A stretch of 64,000 bases of DNA, from positions 248,001 through 312,000 of the forward strand of contig NZ_MEJH01000005.1 of the NCBI RefSeq assembly GCF_001953635.1. The letters are read 5' to 3'. The notes under the pieces are model-generated. The model was not told the DNA's origin, did not search any database, and was given only the letters and a program-made list of their open reading frames with translations. Both the position numbers and the translations under genes were made by a program. The first letter of the stretch is position 1, and every line of letters starts with the position of its first letter. The stretch comes from Alteromonas abrolhosensis (GTDB lineage: Bacteria > Pseudomonadota > Gammaproteobacteria > Enterobacterales > Alteromonadaceae). Shown here piece after piece: positions 47,585 through 55,571 of the stretch.

Positions 47585-48412
47585 ATGACAAAGCAAGTGA
47601 TTAAAACCATTGTAGTGGATGACGAACCTTTAGCACGTAAAGGCCTACGTGCTAGATTAGAGCGTCATGCCGATGTGCAAGTTCTTGCAGAGTGTCAAAA
47701 CGGCCTAGAAGCGGTTAGCAGTATTTCACAACATCGTCCGGACTTAGTATTTTTAGATATTCAAATGCCGGGGCTGAATGGTTTTCAGGTTATTCACAAA
47801 CTGCGTGAACTGAAACAACCTATTCCTATGATTGTTTTTGTGACCGCTTATGACAGCTACGCGATTAAAGCGTTTGACGTACATGCATTAGATTATCTTT
47901 TAAAGCCAGCCGACGATGAACGTCTTGGCGCTGCGTTAAACAAAGTACGTGAATATTTCTCAACACAGCATCAAGATGAGCAGTCACAAAAGTTGGTAAG
48001 CCTTGTTGCTGAACTTACTGGCGACGATTGCGAAGAGATTTTGCGTAAATTGGCAAATGGTGAGCCTGTTGAAACCAACCCGTACCCAGATGTATTAGCC
48101 ATTAAAGATGGCTCAGAAGTTACCCGTGTCAATGTACAAGACATTCAGTGGATTGATGCTGCAGGCGATTACATGTGTGTTCACGCACTGGATGGCATGC
48201 ACATAATGCGCAAAACAATGAAGGAACTTGAGCAAGAATTAAACCCACAATTCTTCGTTCGCGTACATCGTTCAGCTATTGCTAACATTCGCTTTGTTAA
48301 AAAATTAGTGAGCCATATTAGTGGCGAATATCACTTAATACTTCAAAATGATACTGAGCTTAAAGTAAGCCGTAGCCATCGAGATAAAGTTAAAGCCGCA
48401 ATGAAGATGTAA
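47585..48412 (+). CDS. LytTR-family response regulator
   Basis: Cognate regulator of the upstream kinase. The receiver domain has VVDDE, phospho-acceptor Asp58 in VFLDIQMPG, and LKP. A LytTR DNA-binding domain of about 100 residues ends the protein (FFVRVHRSAIANI, LKVSRSH). I used ATG 47585; a longer reading frame extends inside the kinase gene but the kinase stop and AAGGACG site support this start. The length of 275 aa is normal. Targets are not evident in the window. Confidence 0.92.
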   Translation: MTKQVIKTIVVDDEPLARKGLRARLERHADVQVLAECQNGLEAVSSISQHRPDLVFLDIQMPGLNGFQVIHKLRELKQPIPMIVFVTAYDSYAIKAFDVHALDYLLKPADDERLGAALNKVREYFSTQHQDEQSQKLVSLVAELTGDDCEEILRKLANGEPVETNPYPDVLAIKDGSEVTRVNVQDIQWIDAAGDYMCVHALDGMHIMRKTMKELEQELNPQFFVRVHRSAIANIRFVKKLVSHISGEYHLILQNDTELKVSRSHRDKVKAAMKM

Positions 48413-48439
48413 GGCTTAGTAAAACTCCCAATACGAAAT

Positions 48440-48471
48440 AGGCGTTGTTTTTCATAAAACACGCCTTTTTT
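48440..48471. terminator. Terminator between LytTR gene and pfkA
   Basis: AGGCG(T)TGTTTT pairs with AAAACACGCCT, with one bulge, then six T residues. It sits between convergent genes. Confidence 0.75.
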
Positions 48472-48522
48472 GTCTGTGTTAGCTTTCTACTTTGTCAGTT
48501 AACCCATTACTTGTGCGTACAT

Positions 48523-49527
48523 TCATTCGTTACGATATCGTTCATTCATAAGCGTACGCATGGCGTCTACACGAGCTTCGTTGAGCGGCTTGGTGTTTTC
48601 CCAGGTGTCTGACAGGGGTACGGTTACAGGGCGCTGGTTCACTTCACCAACCATAACGTTCGTTACATCTTTGCCTACCAAACTAATAGCGAATTCGCCT
48701 AGTGTAGTGGCAAGTAAGCGGTCTTGTGCTACCGGTGAACCACCGCGTTGTACGTGACCTAAGGTTACCGGTCGTACGTCATTAATATCATATTGCTGCA
48801 GCGCTTCAGTTAAGCCCAACAAACCGTTTGGCCATACGTTTTCAGCCACTACCACAATGAAACTGACAGGTCCTTTTAGTCGTCTTTGCGCCTTTATTTG
48901 CTTCACTATTTTTTGTATTTCAGCTTCAGCCGACGTGAAGAACTCTGGAACCACCACATAGTCTGCTGCGGAAGACAGCGCTGCATTAAGCGCTAAGAAC
49001 CCAGCGTTGCGCCCCATAACTTCTACAAGAAAAATTCTCTCAAAAGCATCTGCCGTATCTCGAACCTTGTCTATAGAGCTCATCGCAGTGTCTATAGCAG
49101 TGTAATATCCAATGGTTGCGTCTGTCCCAGCTATATCATTGTCAATGGTGCCGGGTATACCGATGATTTGACCATTCCAATGTTCACTCAACTTTGACGC
49201 TCCTCGAAACGAACCGTCACCACCAATGACAATCAGAGTATCAATATTTGCTTGTGTTAAGTTTTCAGCTGCTTTAACCAGTCCTTCAGTCTGTTTAAAT
49301 TCTTTACATCGTGCACTATGTAAAATAGTGCCGCCCTGTTGAATAAGGTTATGGGTCGAGTCGAGGGATAGCGAAATGTACTCTTGCTGGAGTAGACCAT
49401 TGTAACCATGTTTATATCCAAGCAAGGTGAAGTTAGCCTTCTGACACGCAATAATTGTGGCGCGAATACAGGCGTTCATTCCTGGCGCATCTCCGCCAGA
49501 CGTTAATATAGCGACACGTTTTGACAC
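48523..49527 (-). CDS. pfkA: ATP-dependent 6-phosphofructokinase
   Basis: Phosphorylates fructose-6-phosphate to fructose-1,6-bisphosphate in glycolysis. The N-terminal TSGGDAPGMNA, IGGDGSFRGA with Gly at the position that sets ATP rather than pyrophosphate use, and PGTIDNDI with the catalytic Asp are all present. The late GHVQRGGSP matches too. The length of 334 aa is close to E. coli PfkA. It is monocistronic and divergent from the lipoprotein gene. Confidence 0.92.
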   Translation of the reverse strand: MSKRVAILTSGGDAPGMNACIRATIIACQKANFTLLGYKHGYNGLLQQEYISLSLDSTHNLIQQGGTILHSARCKEFKQTEGLVKAAENLTQANIDTLIVIGGDGSFRGASKLSEHWNGQIIGIPGTIDNDIAGTDATIGYYTAIDTAMSSIDKVRDTADAFERIFLVEVMGRNAGFLALNAALSSAADYVVVPEFFTSAEAEIQKIVKQIKAQRRLKGPVSFIVVVAENVWPNGLLGLTEALQQYDINDVRPVTLGHVQRGGSPVAQDRLLATTLGEFAISLVGKDVTNVMVGEVNQRPVTVPLSDTWENTKPLNEARVDAMRTLMNERYRNE

Positions 49528-49703
49528 ATTAAAGTCCTTCTTTTTACAGGCAATGTCATTAAAGTAGAGTAAAGGCTGTGTAACGTAAAGTGCTCTATTG
49601 CATGTATTTGTTGCGCGATATCAATGTTAAATTCAATTTTTAACCACACAGTATTAAGCGGATTTGCTCACCACAGCGTAGTTAACGTAAAAAAGGATAT
49701 GTT

Positions 49704-50546
49704 ATGCGTTCTTTATTGGTTCTATTCTTCCTGATTTTTCTTACTTCGTGCAGTTCAAAGCTGGCCTACAACAACCTGGATTGGTGGGTTTATTGGTATA
49801 TGGATGACTATATTGAACTTAAGGATGAACAAGAAGAGAAGTTTGACGCTTATCTACAAAACTGGTTGAGATGGCATAAAAACAGTGAGCTTACCCGTTA
49901 TAAAGCTCACCTTGAGGATGTTAAACGCCAGATCGAAAACGGCACGCTAGATTCCGAGACTATTTTTAACCACCTTGAACGGGGGAGAGCTCATTGGGAA
50001 CGTGTCCGTGATGAAATCAGTCCGCAGCTTGCTACTATCGCTAAAACGCTCGACGACGAACAAGTAGTGAATTTATTTGCCGCTTTAGAAAAGGACAATA
50101 AGGAAGAAGAGGAAGAGCGACAAGAGGCGCTGGATAAGTCTGAAGCACAGAGACTTAAAGATAGAATTGAGCGCATAGAGGAAACGATCAGCGAACGCAT
50201 TGGAAGATTAAGCGGTGAGCAGAAGCAAATTGTGAGCACTTATGCACAACAGTTTATTTCTACAGGCGATGCATGGCTTGAGTATCGCAGAAACATTCAG
50301 AACGCGGCGCGAAAATTGTTTGTTACTCGCAGACAAAATGAACAGTTTGAAGAAGAGTTGGTGGCTCTTATGCAAAATCCAGACGACTACAAAAGTGAAG
50401 TGTACAAACAGAGTAGCGCCCATAATATGACCGTGACGGCTACACTTTTGGCCGAGATATTTTCAACATTATCAGAAAAGCAGCGTAAGACGCTTGTTGA
50501 AAATGTGGATGAGCTAATAGAAACAGTTGATAATTTTAGGCGTTAG
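49704..50546 (+). CDS. DUF6279-type lipoprotein
   Basis: A small envelope lipoprotein of unknown function. The signal ends FLTSC with Cys16. After YNNLDWWVYWYMDDYIEL, a motif seen in this group, the rest is largely charged helix with a Glu/Lys-rich coiled segment near residues 130-165. The length of 280 aa is usual. No motif points to a function. A GGAT sequence precedes the ATG. Confidence 0.75.
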   Translation: MRSLLVLFFLIFLTSCSSKLAYNNLDWWVYWYMDDYIELKDEQEEKFDAYLQNWLRWHKNSELTRYKAHLEDVKRQIENGTLDSETIFNHLERGRAHWERVRDEISPQLATIAKTLDDEQVVNLFAALEKDNKEEEEERQEALDKSEAQRLKDRIERIEETISERIGRLSGEQKQIVSTYAQQFISTGDAWLEYRRNIQNAARKLFVTRRQNEQFEEELVALMQNPDDYKSEVYKQSSAHNMTVTATLLAEIFSTLSEKQRKTLVENVDELIETVDNFRR

Positions 50547-50626
50547 TTTATCTGAATCAGTCTCTACTTAAACTGTCAGATTTGGATAATAGGACTCAAT
50601 CAAATCTGGCAGTCGCATATGTGCCA

Positions 50627-51520
50627 TTAGCGAACACTCAATCTTGACACCAAGTGATCAAAAACCAATCGAATACGTTGTGGTACTGGACCACGTTGAG
50701 GGCGATAAATATATAAATCCCAGGGCACCGGCTCGACCTCTTCTAGCACTCTCACAAGTTTCTCTTGGCGTAATAAGTCTTGGACCAAAAAGTCGGGAAT
50801 TTGAGCAAAACCTAGTCCATTTTGTATAGCCATTAATTCAGCTTCGGTGTCGGCACTTCGAAAACGTGTTATGGATGGCGTCCACTGTCTGTCCATGGAA
50901 AAAACCCATGGCCAAAGCTTTCCCGTATTGCGATCTACTAACCCTGTAACGGGCAAGTGGTTTAGTTCTTCAATAGACGCAGGCCTTCCCACTCTGTTTA
51001 TTAACTCAGGCGAAGCCACGACATACATATTAATTTTGGTGAGCTGGCGGGCAATAAATCGACTATCTCTCATGAAGCCGATACGAATCCCAATATCTAT
51101 TTTTTCGTCAACTACATCCACGCGCTCGTCACTGAGTGTCAGGTCTATATCCAGTTGAGGATGTATTGTTGAAAGTTCCAGTAATACTGGCATTAAGCAT
51201 TTATGACCAAAACCAACAGGCGCTGCGATACGAACCCGCCCTTGTAATTCATTACCCGAATTAGGGGTGCTTGTTTGAAACAATTCATCTACAGCACGCA
51301 GGCGTTCTTTTGCTATCACAGCAAATTTTTCTCCAACTAGGGTCACTTGTATGTGTCGAGTATTTCGATGAAATAAAAGCTCCCCTTGCAATCGCTCTAA
51401 CTCCTTCACTGCTCGTGTGACTGCCTGAGGAGAAATTCCCAGACGGTTAGCCGCTTCTTTAAAGCTGCGAGACTCAGCAGCAGTACAAAATATCCGGAGC
51501 ATTTCCAATCTGTTAAGCAT
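50627..51520 (-). CDS. LysR-family transcriptional regulator
   Basis: Regulator with N-terminal winged helix-turn-helix (MLRIFCTAAESRSFKEAANR onwards, residues 7-60) and a two-lobe effector domain (90-290). I start it at ATG 51520 because homologous proteins begin near MLNRLEM; a GTG at 51529 also fits. It is divergent from the SDR gene, and the 17-bp dyad between them is a likely site. It probably controls the oxidoreductase run that follows. The effector is unknown. Confidence 0.88.
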   Translation of the reverse strand: MLNRLEMLRIFCTAAESRSFKEAANRLGISPQAVTRAVKELERLQGELLFHRNTRHIQVTLVGEKFAVIAKERLRAVDELFQTSTPNSGNELQGRVRIAAPVGFGHKCLMPVLLELSTIHPQLDIDLTLSDERVDVVDEKIDIGIRIGFMRDSRFIARQLTKINMYVVASPELINRVGRPASIEELNHLPVTGLVDRNTGKLWPWVFSMDRQWTPSITRFRSADTEAELMAIQNGLGFAQIPDFLVQDLLRQEKLVRVLEEVEPVPWDLYIYRPQRGPVPQRIRLVFDHLVSRLSVR

Positions 51521-51559
51521 CACAGTCACATTCAGGTTTGAAATGAATACATAAATATT

Positions 51560-51576
51560 ATTCCAAATTATGGAAT
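51560..51576. promoter_or_regulatory. Candidate LysR operator
   Basis: ATTCCA, five bases, TGGAAT: a 6-bp dyad between the divergent LysR and SDR genes, 40 bp from the LysR start. Spacing fits a LysR-type binding site. Confidence 0.5.
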
Positions 51577-51679
51577 TGTGAAATTAAAACGTTTCCATTT
51601 ATTGATTTTTGACGGTAAGGGATAATTTGCTCGTTATTTAGACAGAGTCATTTATTCAACTGATTTGAGGATATTAACT

Positions 51680-52438
51680 ATGAGCAGTGTTTTAGCAAAT
51701 AACATCAGCGGTAAGGTCGTTGTTATCACTGGTGGTAGCAGCGGTTTAGGCGAGACCACGGCAAGACATTTAGCCAGCCTTGGCGCATCTGTTGTTTTGG
51801 GTGCCCGACGCATCGACAAGCTTGAAGCTATTGCTGCTGACATACGCACAGCGGGTGGAAAAGTTGCGGTTCAAGCGACAGATGTGACTAGCCAGGACGA
51901 AGTGAAGGCCCTTGTAAATCTTGCACAAGAGCGCTTCGGTAAAATTGATGTGGTTATCAATAATGCAGGGTTAATGGCGATTGCACCGTTAGCTGAGACT
52001 CGGGTTGACGAATGGGATCGCATGATTGACATCAACGTTAAAGGTCTGCTGTATGGAGTAGCCGCAGCGCTTCCGATCTTTCAGGCTCAGGGAACAGGCC
52101 ACTTTATCAATATTTCCTCCGTAGCGGGTATCAAAGTATTCAGTCCCGGCGGCACGGTTTATAGCGGAACCAAATTCGCTGTTCGCGCTATTGCCGAAGG
52201 CTTGCGCCATGAAGTTGGGGGTAAAATTCGTTCAACAATCATTTCACCGGGGGCAGTCGAATCTGAATTAAAACATGGAAGTTCAGATACTCAGGGGGCA
52301 GCCTTTGTAAAAGATTTTTATCAGCAAAATGAAATTCCATCTGAATCTGTTGCTCGTGCTATCGCATACGCAATTGAGCAGCCTGCGGATGTGGATATCA
52401 ACGAGATTGTTCTGCGCCCAACTGTTCAAGAGTTTTAA
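51680..52438 (+). CDS. SDR-family oxidoreductase
   Basis: NAD(P)-dependent short-chain dehydrogenase. The cofactor motif GGSSGLG is near residues 18-24, NNAG near 92, Ser in ISSVAG near 144 and YSGTK with the catalytic Tyr and Lys near 157. The length of 252 aa is normal. ATG 51680 is used, 9 bases after GAGG. It is the first gene downstream of the LysR regulator, and the next gene is 74 bases away, so they may share a promoter. Substrate unknown. Confidence 0.87.
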   Translation: MSSVLANNISGKVVVITGGSSGLGETTARHLASLGASVVLGARRIDKLEAIAADIRTAGGKVAVQATDVTSQDEVKALVNLAQERFGKIDVVINNAGLMAIAPLAETRVDEWDRMIDINVKGLLYGVAAALPIFQAQGTGHFINISSVAGIKVFSPGGTVYSGTKFAVRAIAEGLRHEVGGKIRSTIISPGAVESELKHGSSDTQGAAFVKDFYQQNEIPSESVARAIAYAIEQPADVDINEIVLRPTVQEF

Positions 52439-52512
52439 ATCGTTTAATAAAAGACCTATTAACCAGCGGGTGATTTAACCACCCGCTGAATATTCAGTTT
52501 GTGAGGTTATTG

Positions 52513-53520
52513 ATGACAGCGTTAAACAGACAAATGCGTGCTTTGGTATTAGATAGCTATGAAGAGGGGACAGTATTCCGGGATGCCCTGATTAACTTAC
52601 CCTCTCCATCAGCAGGTCAGGTGCAAGTAAAAATATTTGCAAGTGGAGTCAATCCTATTGATTACAAAATCCGCCAAGGTATCGCTCCTTATGCCATGCC
52701 GGAATTACCCGCAGTACTTGGCACCGATTTAGCTGGAGAAATTGCTGCTATCGGCGACGGCGTCACCGACTTTGCAGTAGGCGATGCAGTTTATGGTCTG
52801 ACTGGCGGAGTGCGAGGATTGCAAGGATCATTGGCTGAATATGCCAACGTAGATGCTGAGTTACTTGATCTCAAACCGAAAAATTTGTCCATGCGTGAAG
52901 CTGCGGCTTTACCTCTGGTTGCACTTACCGCTTGGGAAGGTTTGGTTGACAAGGCGAATGTCAAAGCGGGCCAGAAAGTCCTAATCCAAGGTGGAGCTGG
53001 CGGAGTTGGGCATGTAGCTGTGCAAATTGCTAAGGCCTTAGGTGCCGACGTTTATGCCACTGCATCGACTGGAAAACAAGAACTGCTCAAGGCGCTTGGT
53101 GCCACGCCAATTGATTATCACACTGCAAGCCCTGCTGAGTACGTGGACGCATACACCCAAGGTAAAGGATTCGATATCATTTACGACACTGTCGGTGGCT
53201 CTGTACTCGATGCCTCATTAGGTATCATTGCACATTATGGACAAATTTTAAGCTGTGCTGCATTCAGCTCACATAACCTGGCACCGTCGTCATTACGCTC
53301 TGCAACATTGTCAGCGATTTTTGTGTTACATCCACAGCTCAGCGGAGAGGGGCGCAAACATCATGGTGACATTCTGCGGCAAATTACGGCTCTTGTTGAA
53401 GCTGGACAAATTAAGCCACTACTCGATCCGTTACGCTTTTCCCTAGACACGGCAATGGATGCACATAATGCCGTAGAGTTGGGCTCCATGGGTAAAGTAG
53501 TTATTGATGTAATTGCTTAA
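52513..53520 (+). CDS. Quinone-oxidoreductase-like MDR dehydrogenase, first copy
   Basis: NADP-dependent zinc-free medium-chain dehydrogenase. The N-terminal GVNPIDYKIRQG and the cofactor motif GGAGGVGHVAVQIAK near residue 157 are characteristic of quinone reductases. ATG 52513 is used, 6 bases after GAGG; GTG 52501 is less likely. It is 335 aa. A 24-bp tandem repeat covers its last codons and stop. It is followed closely by a related gene. Substrate is probably an electrophilic carbonyl or quinone; this is inference. Confidence 0.86.
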   Translation: MTALNRQMRALVLDSYEEGTVFRDALINLPSPSAGQVQVKIFASGVNPIDYKIRQGIAPYAMPELPAVLGTDLAGEIAAIGDGVTDFAVGDAVYGLTGGVRGLQGSLAEYANVDAELLDLKPKNLSMREAAALPLVALTAWEGLVDKANVKAGQKVLIQGGAGGVGHVAVQIAKALGADVYATASTGKQELLKALGATPIDYHTASPAEYVDAYTQGKGFDIIYDTVGGSVLDASLGIIAHYGQILSCAAFSSHNLAPSSLRSATLSAIFVLHPQLSGEGRKHHGDILRQITALVEAGQIKPLLDPLRFSLDTAMDAHNAVELGSMGKVVIDVIA

Positions 53521-53547
53521 AAAGTTATTGATGTAATTGCTTAAAAA
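53500..53547 (+). repeat. 24-bp tandem duplication at a stop codon
   Basis: The unit at 53500-53523 repeats exactly at 53524-53547. It contains the last codons of the dehydrogenase gene (VIDVIA) and its TAA. The first copy of TAA ends the protein, so the second copy is untranslated. Confidence 0.9.
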
Positions 53548-53566
53548 GTCTTTGTTGAGGATGCAT

Positions 53567-54574
53567 ATGAGCCCAAGAAAACTAATTCGAACTGTTCGTT
53601 TCCATGAATTAGGTGGCCCCGAGGTATTAACTATTGACTCGATCGCGAGTCCAAGTTTGCAGGCCACTGATGTACGTATTGCGGTCAAAGTTGTTGGGCT
53701 CAATCGTGCTGATGCCATGTTTAGGCGAGGCAGCTATATAGAAAAGGCTGACTTCCCTTCGCGAATTGGCTATGAAGCATCCGGGATAGTCATTGAAGTC
53801 GGGGAAGAGGTAGATCATTTACGCCTTGGGGACGAGGTCTGTATTGTCCCTCAGGTGGGGCTTTCTCAGAATGGCTGCTACGCAGAAGAGATTGTCGTAC
53901 CAAGTGAATGTGTGGCACTTAAACCAGCAGGACTAACCTTTGCTGAAGGCGCAGCAGCTTGGATGCAGTACCTGACAGCTTATGGCGCTTTGGTCGAAAT
54001 TGCTAACGTGCAAAAAGGCGATGCAGTACTGATAACCGCTGCATCGAGCAGTGTTGGATTGGCTGCGATTCAAATTGTGAATTCTCTGGGGGGTATCCCT
54101 ATCGCTACAACTCTAACAGGAGCTAAAAAGGCTGCTGTGCTCAAGGCTGGCGCGGCCCATGTGATTGCAACCCAAGAAGAACCGCTACTGGATAGCTTGA
54201 TAAGCATCTTGGGAGCAAACAATTTAAAAGTCGCATTTGATGCTGTCGGTGGGCCGCAGATAGCTGAAATTGCTGAAGCAATGAGCCCTGAAGGAACAAT
54301 AATAGTACACGGAGCATTAAGTCCCGAAGTCACTCCTTTTCCCTTAAAAATAGCACTTCGTAAAAGTCTGACAGTAAGGGGATATGTGTTTACTGAAGTT
54401 ATAAAAGACATCGAGCGTTTTCGCAGAGCAAAGCAATTTATCCACTCGGGTTTATCCGAGGGAACACTCAAGCCTGTCATTGATCGAAGCTTTAAATTTG
54501 AAGAGATAGTAGCAGCGCATCACTATCTGGAGTCCAATCAGCAGATTGGTAAAATAGTGGTCGAACTTGATTAA
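53567..54574 (+). CDS. Quinone-oxidoreductase-like MDR dehydrogenase, second copy
   Basis: Zinc-free medium-chain dehydrogenase of 335 aa. N-terminal VRFHELGGPEVL and GLNRADAMFRRG match the quinone-reductase group; the cofactor region reads ASSSVGLAAIQI near residue 150, a variant of GGxGxxG. ATG 53567 is 6 bases after TTGAGG. It follows its related neighbour by 46 bases. The two proteins are divergent in sequence, so a recent duplication is unlikely. The substrate is unknown. Confidence 0.85.
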   Translation: MSPRKLIRTVRFHELGGPEVLTIDSIASPSLQATDVRIAVKVVGLNRADAMFRRGSYIEKADFPSRIGYEASGIVIEVGEEVDHLRLGDEVCIVPQVGLSQNGCYAEEIVVPSECVALKPAGLTFAEGAAAWMQYLTAYGALVEIANVQKGDAVLITAASSSVGLAAIQIVNSLGGIPIATTLTGAKKAAVLKAGAAHVIATQEEPLLDSLISILGANNLKVAFDAVGGPQIAEIAEAMSPEGTIIVHGALSPEVTPFPLKIALRKSLTVRGYVFTEVIKDIERFRRAKQFIHSGLSEGTLKPVIDRSFKFEEIVAAHHYLESNQQIGKIVVELD

Positions 54575-54856
54575 CAGTTTGTAGCTTCCGCTAGTCTCTC
54601 AACTCAGTCAGTGGCTGATTTTGGTCGGGATTTGCATGTTCAGTGGCGAGTAGCATGGCGGAATTTATTGGAAGGCTAGATAATCCAAGCAATGAGATTT
54701 GGACGATCAAACGGGACGATAAAATTCTAGCTTCTGTACGAAAGTCAGGACTTTGCATTGGTGGAAGAGAAACTAGGCTTACAATGGGGTATAGAAGTCT
54801 TGGAGCAACGCTCCACCAGGTGCCTATAAACGTGAATAAATATTTAAGGAGTCTCA
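54575..54856. other. 282-bp gap with no assigned gene
   Basis: Reading frames cross it on both strands, but none has a clear ribosome site, family motif or plausible start, and the plus-strand frame runs into the next gene. It may hold a decayed gene or leader. AAGGAG at its right end serves the thioesterase gene. Confidence 0.4.
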
Positions 54857-55312
54857 ATGACAGCTACAAAAGAAGAAGTTATCGCTTTCATGAAATCGGA
54901 GTTTCCACAAAGCAAATGCGTTGTGGAAGCAGTGAGCAACGGTAGAGCGACTGTATCTCATCATGTAGGTCAGGATGAATTACGTCCTGGCGGAACGGTT
55001 TCGGGGCCTGTTTTGATGAGTGTGGCTGATGTGGCACTTTATGTGGCGATACTTGGTAAAATTGGCATCGTGCCATTGGCAGTAACAACTAGCCTTAACA
55101 TCAATTTCTTACGTAAGCCATCGGCAAATGAGCGAATCATTGCGGAATGTTCTCTGATAAAAGTCGGCCGTACTCTCGTGGTTGGAGAGGTTTCTCTGTA
55201 CTCTGAGGGGGTGAGTGATTTAGTAGCACATGCTGTGGGTACATACTCTATACCGCCCTATACATCGGAACGAAGTGAGAATATTAAAACAATTAACTCT
55301 CTGAAAGCTTGA
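54857..55312 (+). CDS. PaaI-type hotdog-fold thioesterase
   Basis: Predicted acyl-CoA thioesterase of 151 aa. The hotdog-fold motifs are PGGTVSGPVLMSVADVALY (central helix) near residue 43 and a strand region with TTSLNINFLRKP. AAGGAG is 5 bases from the ATG. It is the last gene of the LysR-linked run, suggesting a fatty or aromatic acyl-CoA intermediate, which is inferred only. Confidence 0.85.
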   Translation: MTATKEEVIAFMKSEFPQSKCVVEAVSNGRATVSHHVGQDELRPGGTVSGPVLMSVADVALYVAILGKIGIVPLAVTTSLNINFLRKPSANERIIAECSLIKVGRTLVVGEVSLYSEGVSDLVAHAVGTYSIPPYTSERSENIKTINSLKA

Positions 55313-55512
55313 CTCTGTTTAAAAGAAAAAAGGCAATTATTTGAGGGAAGATTAAGTGGTTATCAATTGTAATCTTATATAAACGCCTACTTCAGGCCTA
55401 CAGCGGACAAGCGCGTTAGTAATCTTTAAGGTCCGCTTAACGCTCATAGCTGTCTGTCAGACCAGATACGAGCTACTACAGTTTATCAATCCTGTAGACC
55501 ATTGGATCGAAG

Positions 55513-55535
55513 CTTTTGTCGCCTTGTGACAAAAG
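55513..55535. other. 8-bp hairpin between convergent genes
   Basis: CTTTTGTC and GACAAAAG pair around seven bases in the gap between the thioesterase and REC-TPR genes. Another dyad, AGCGGAC with GTCCGCT, lies near 55404-55437. Either could help terminate the transcripts. Confidence 0.4.
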
Positions 55536-55571
55536 AGGATAAACGCTTTCATAGATCACCCGTATTCTTAC

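Noticed and set aside
48523..49527. Possible pyrophosphate-dependent phosphofructokinase
   Set aside because: The Gly in GGDGS and PGTIDND positions points to ATP use rather than pyrophosphate.
54643..54945. Plus-strand frame overlapping the thioesterase gene
   Set aside because: It runs into the thioesterase gene in another frame and lacks a ribosome site; only the gap itself was recorded.
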